From CAIMFV01 sp040757715 (lineage in GTDB: Bacteria > Pseudomonadota > Alphaproteobacteria > Caulobacterales > Caulobacteraceae): a stretch of DNA of 64,000 nt. Below, piece by piece: positions 60,836 to 64,000 of this stretch. The stretch spans positions 141,771-205,770 of the forward strand of contig JBFLWS010000006.1 in NCBI GenBank assembly GCA_040757715.1, read 5' to 3'. The notes under the pieces were generated by a model, which was not told where the DNA came from, ran no database searches, and saw nothing but the letters and a program-made list of their open reading frames with translations. The position numbers were made by a program, and so were the translations under genes. Each line of letters starts with the position of its first letter. Position 1 is the stretch's first letter.

Positions 60836-61164
60836 TCTCGGTATTTGGGCGCGCCCTCAGAAGATCGCAAGATAGAATTGGACGAAATTCAAATCATCGT
60901 CCAAATCCAAATGAATGCGACGAATATCTGAATGATTAGAATGCTAATCAAATTAACGAATAGCCAGATTAAAAATCCGCAACCAAAAACTGTTTCAAAA
61001 ACATCACAACGGGGAAATTACACACCTTTAGCGCTGGTACACGCTTGCGAGGGCGCGAGTCGAGGCGGAAGAAGGACCTGAACGTGCGCCATCTGCGCGC
61101 GTTTCCAGGAAATTTCAAATGAGCCGGCCCCTCCCCAAAAGGCCGGCCCGACAGGGAGTACAAC
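60836..61164. promoter_or_regulatory. Divergent control region of selO and the TonB-dependent receptor
   Basis: No gene in this 329-bp region. It holds two perfect inverted repeats: TTGGACGA (60878-60885) with TCGTCCAA (60897-60904), and TGATTAGAATGCTAATCA at 60933-60950. A 7-bp hairpin GCCGGCC (61123-61129)/GGCCGGC (61141-61147) lies in the receptor leader just before its AGGGAG site. Both dyads are operator-like; neither resembles a Fur or CRP site clearly. Confidence 0.45.
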
Positions 61165-63669
61165 ATGACCTTGAAATCGCGCCTCGGCGCCACGATTCCG
61201 CTCGCCGTTCTGTTCGCCGCCGGCGCTGTCGCCGCGGCTGAAACCCCCGCGACGCAAACGGTGGACACCGTGGTGGTCACCGCCCAGAAGCGCACCCAGG
61301 CGCTGCAGGACGTGCCCATCGTGGTCAACGTGGCCTCGGGCCAGCAACTGCGCGACCAGGGCGTGAAGGACATCAAGGACCTTCAGCTGCTCACCCCCGG
61401 CCTCACCGTCACTTCCACCTCCAGCGAAGTGGTGACCACCGCCCGTATCCGCGGCGTGGGTACGGTGGGCGACAATCCGGGTCTGGAATCATCCGTGGGC
61501 GTGGTCATCGACGGCGTCTATCGTCCGCGCAACGGCGTCTCCTTCGGCGACCTCGGCGAAGTCGAGCGCATCGAAGTGCTGAAGGGCCCGCAGGGCACCT
61601 TGTTCGGCAAGAGCACCTCGGCCGGCGTCATCAACGTCATCACCAAGGGCCCGAGCTTCAAGCCCAGCGCCGAGGCGGAAGCCACTGCCGGCAACTATTC
61701 GGCCTTTGGCGGCTCCTTGTCGCTGAACGGCCCGCTGGTGGAAGACAAGGTCGCCGGCCGCCTCTACCTGGCCGGCCGCAAGCGCGACGGCTTCCTGTCG
61801 GTGAACACCGGCGCCGGTCCCCGCACCAACAATCAGGACACGGACCAGAGCTTCTACACCGCCCGCGGTCAGTTGCTGATCCGCGCCGCCTCCGACCTCG
61901 ATATCCGGCTGATCGCCGACTACACCAAGCGCGACGAGAACTGCTGCGCCGCGGTGCAGATCTCGGAAGGCTCCGCCGCGAACTCCCGCGCCGTGCTGGT
62001 GAACGCCACTCAGCCCGGCTCCATCGCCATTCCGCCGAACCCCAACGCGCGCGTCGCCTACTCCAACCGCGACACCACGCAGAAGATCGAAGACAAGGGC
62101 GTCTCGGCCCAGCTCGACTGGTCCGCGCCCCAAGGCGCCAAGGTCACTTCGGTGACCGCCTATCGCGAATGGAACTCCACCAACGGTCAGGACGGCGACT
62201 TCAGCGCCGCCGACATCACCTATCGTCCGGCCGACGGCCGCAACGGCGTCGCCTTCAAGACCTTCAGCGAAGAAGCCCGCATCAGCGGCGAATACAACAA
62301 TCTGAATTGGCTGGCCGGCCTGTTCTACGCCGACGAAAAGCTGACCCGTAAGGACAGCTTCCTCTACGGTTCCGACTATTACTCCTACTTCGCCGGCAAG
62401 GTGCTCGGCGGCGCCCCGGCGCTGATCGGCGTCACCCCGGCCACCGCGTTCCAAAGCGGCAACGGCAGCAACGACCGCTACAGCCAGGACGACAGCACCT
62501 TCGCCCTGTTCACCAACGACACCTATGCGATCACCAAGCAGTGGGACGTGACGGTGGGCCTGCGCTACACCTGGGACAAGAAGAAGGTGGACGCCGTCTA
62601 CACGACGTCCGGCGCCTCGTGCCAGTTCGCCGAGCCGAGCTTCCTCGCCCTCGCGGGCGTGGTCGGCCCAGCCGCGGCGGGCAAGATCGTCGGCGGCCTC
62701 TGCCTGCCTTGGGAGAACCCCAAGTTCGACACCGCCGGCGCGGCGCACCAGTCGAAGAACGAGTCCGAGCTGTCGGGCACCTTGAAGACCAGCTACCGCT
62801 GGAGCCCGCGGGTCATGACCTACGCCTCGTTCTCGCACGGGTACAAGGCGGGCGGTTTCAATCTCGACCGCTCTGAGCACACCGCGCTCACCCTCACCGG
62901 CCCGACCTTCGTGCCGGACGCCTCCACCGCCTTCGCCGCGGAGACCGTGAACAGCTATGAATTGGGCGCCAAGACCCAGTTCTTCGGCCGCAAGGTGACC
63001 ATCAACACCGCCTACTTCTATCAGGACTTCCGTCACTTCCAGCTCAACACCTTCCTCGGCACCTCCTTCGTGGTGAAGTCGCTGCCGCAGGTGATCTCGC
63101 AGGGCGTGGACATCGACGGCGCCTGGCGCACCCCCATCGACGGCCTGTCGCTGCAGGGCGGCGTGACCTACGCCAACACCGTCTATTCCAAGAAGCGCCC
63201 GGTGGATCCGGACTTCTGCTCGCCGGGCAATGTGGCGCCCCCGTGCGGATCGGCGGCCGCCACGGGCGGCGCCTTGAACCGACTGCCCGGATCGCGCCTG
63301 TCCTTCGCCCCGCTCTGGTCGCTGTCGGCGAACGGCGCCTACGAGCGTGACGTGCCGCAGGCGGACCTCACCTTCCGCGGCTCGCTGGGCGTGAAGTGGA
63401 CCTCGGAATACAATACCGGGTCCGACTTGGCCTCGGCCAAGTTGCAGCCGGCCTTCGCCCTGGTGAACGCGCGCGCCGCACTCGGCACCAAGGACGGCCG
63501 CTACACCTTCGAGATCTGGGCGCTCAATCTGTTCGACAAGACCTACAAGCAGGTGGCCTTCAACGGCCCGCTGCAAGGCACCGAAACGGACTCGCCCGCC
63601 ATCCGCACCTACGACGCCTTCCTCGGCGCTCCGCAGACCTATGGCGCGACCTTCCGCGTGAAGTACTAA
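61165..63669 (+). CDS. TonB-dependent outer membrane receptor
   Basis: 834-residue receptor for TonB-driven uptake through the outer membrane. A signal peptide (to about AVAAAE) is followed by a TonB-box-like TVDTVVVTAQKRTQ, then the plug domain (DVPIVVNVASGQQLRDQGV, ARIRGVGT, VVIDGVYRPRNG, VERIEVLKGPQGTLFGKST) and a 22-strand barrel ending in an aromatic residue (GATFRVKY). The ligand is unknown; the group with ALQDVPIVVNV plugs takes sugars, aromatics or siderophores in Caulobacterales. It is a single gene with an intrinsic terminator. Confidence 0.95.
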   Translation: MTLKSRLGATIPLAVLFAAGAVAAAETPATQTVDTVVVTAQKRTQALQDVPIVVNVASGQQLRDQGVKDIKDLQLLTPGLTVTSTSSEVVTTARIRGVGTVGDNPGLESSVGVVIDGVYRPRNGVSFGDLGEVERIEVLKGPQGTLFGKSTSAGVINVITKGPSFKPSAEAEATAGNYSAFGGSLSLNGPLVEDKVAGRLYLAGRKRDGFLSVNTGAGPRTNNQDTDQSFYTARGQLLIRAASDLDIRLIADYTKRDENCCAAVQISEGSAANSRAVLVNATQPGSIAIPPNPNARVAYSNRDTTQKIEDKGVSAQLDWSAPQGAKVTSVTAYREWNSTNGQDGDFSAADITYRPADGRNGVAFKTFSEEARISGEYNNLNWLAGLFYADEKLTRKDSFLYGSDYYSYFAGKVLGGAPALIGVTPATAFQSGNGSNDRYSQDDSTFALFTNDTYAITKQWDVTVGLRYTWDKKKVDAVYTTSGASCQFAEPSFLALAGVVGPAAAGKIVGGLCLPWENPKFDTAGAAHQSKNESELSGTLKTSYRWSPRVMTYASFSHGYKAGGFNLDRSEHTALTLTGPTFVPDASTAFAAETVNSYELGAKTQFFGRKVTINTAYFYQDFRHFQLNTFLGTSFVVKSLPQVISQGVDIDGAWRTPIDGLSLQGGVTYANTVYSKKRPVDPDFCSPGNVAPPCGSAAATGGALNRLPGSRLSFAPLWSLSANGAYERDVPQADLTFRGSLGVKWTSEYNTGSDLASAKLQPAFALVNARAALGTKDGRYTFEIWALNLFDKTYKQVAFNGPLQGTETDSPAIRTYDAFLGAPQTYGATFRVKY

Positions 63670-63698
63670 GCCTAAGCCCCCAACAGGGCTGACAAAAA

Positions 63699-63733
63699 GG
63701 GCGTCGGGAGCAATCCCGACGCCCTGATTTTTT
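63699..63733 (+). terminator. Intrinsic terminator of the TonB-dependent receptor
   Basis: GGGCGTCGGGA (63699-63709) and TCCCGACGCCC (63714-63724) form a perfect 11-bp stem with a GCAA tetraloop, followed by TGATTTTTT (63725-63733). Confidence 0.92.
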
Positions 63734-63770
63734 GCGGGCCTCTATAATGGAATATCCAGATAGGCGCATG

Positions 63771-63882
63771 GCCTCTCCCCCTTGAAGGGGGAGAGGTCGG
63801 GAGTGGGGGTGGTCTAGCTGGACGCCACGCTCGCTATCGCTCGTCCCCCCCCATCCCCGACCCTTCCCCCTCCAGGCAGGGG
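63771..63882. repeat. GC-rich dispersed repeat family C, copy 3
   Basis: A 112-bp copy with the same architecture as 51677-51784: CTCTCCCCCTTGAAGGGGGA at the left, GCTCGCTATCGCTCG in the middle and CCCTTCCCCCTCCAGG at the right. Same orientation as copy 2. It occurs between the receptor terminator and the possible transposase gene. Confidence 0.8.
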
Positions 63883-63962
63883 AATCGCATATGGGTTTGG
63901 AGTCGGGTTGTTAGGGCGAACGGGGATCTGAGGTTGTCTTCCGGATGGAAGGGAGACGGCGG

Positions 63963-64000
63963 ATGGAGACGTTTTCGGATTGCTTTTCGGCGTTGGACGA
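63963..64000 (+). CDS. Start of a possible transposase (cut by window edge)
   Basis: Only 12 codons are present: METFSDCFSALD, preceded by a GGGAG site about 8 nt upstream. This N-terminus is similar in style to ISAs1-type transposases (hydrophobic/acidic start leading to an ALDDPR motif), so an insertion sequence may begin here. No terminal inverted repeat could be verified, and another gene is possible. Confidence 0.3.
   Translation, partial: METFSDCFSALD

Overview
The window looks like a core chromosomal stretch of a high-GC alphaproteobacterium of the Caulobacterales, most likely Caulobacteraceae (Caulobacter/Phenylobacterium type). The evidence is the RpoB N-terminus (MAQSFTGKKRIRKSFG), the cys operon order, infC-rpmI-rplT-pheST, DUF1134, a large TonB-dependent receptor, a Caulobacter-like minus-10 element upstream of infC (GCTAAATC) and several dispersed palindromic repeats of the alphaproteobacterial kind. 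No rRNA, tRNA or CRISPR array was seen.

Left part (1-16.7 kb): the start of rpoB (minus strand) with a structured leader, preceded by a hybrid histidine kinase instead of rplJL; a small secreted protein with its own terminator; the assimilatory sulfate reduction operon cysG - DUF2849 - cysI - (DUF934-CysH fusion); a 740-bp intergenic region with unexplained hairpins; a quinohemoprotein alcohol dehydrogenase whose active site predicts a lanthanide cofactor; an SDR, a DUF4153 membrane protein, lepA and two small genes.

Middle (16.8-34 kb): DUF1134, two glycosyltransferases (GT4, GT9), then translation genes infC (AUU start), rpmI, rplT and pheS - GNAT - pheT. A run of orphan genes of less biased base composition follows (26.2-27.9 kb), then a threonine aldolase, a TIGR03862 flavoprotein, a DUF5672 protein, an SDR, an FMN-dependent glutamate-synthase-like protein and a probable Panacea-type toxin-antitoxin pair.

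Right part (35-64 kb): L-serine dehydratase, XRE-cupin regulator, kbl and tdh form a threonine/serine/glycine catabolic unit with visible operator candidates. Next come an adenine/adenosine deaminase, an orphan HNH-like gene, an acyl-CoA/acyl-ligase group, a minus-strand operon of thymidine/AMP phosphorylase - PRPP-synthetase paralog - beta-CASP hydrolase - GST, an L,D-transpeptidase, an exported cytochrome c - lactone dehydrogenase - PLP enzyme operon, an M13 peptidase, a decayed MazE/MazF-like pair next to a very AT-rich gene, selO, a TonB-dependent receptor with a strong terminator, and the beginning of a possible transposase at the edge.

The most notable observations are the Panacea-domain antitoxin with an overlapping two-helix membrane protein, the decayed toxin-antitoxin remnant, the alternative hairpins in the rpoB and rpmI leaders, the predicted lanthanide site, the AUU start of infC, the nucleotide phosphorylase/PRPP-synthetase operon, the predicted Tat-exported PLP enzyme, and two palindromic repeat families that share one core.
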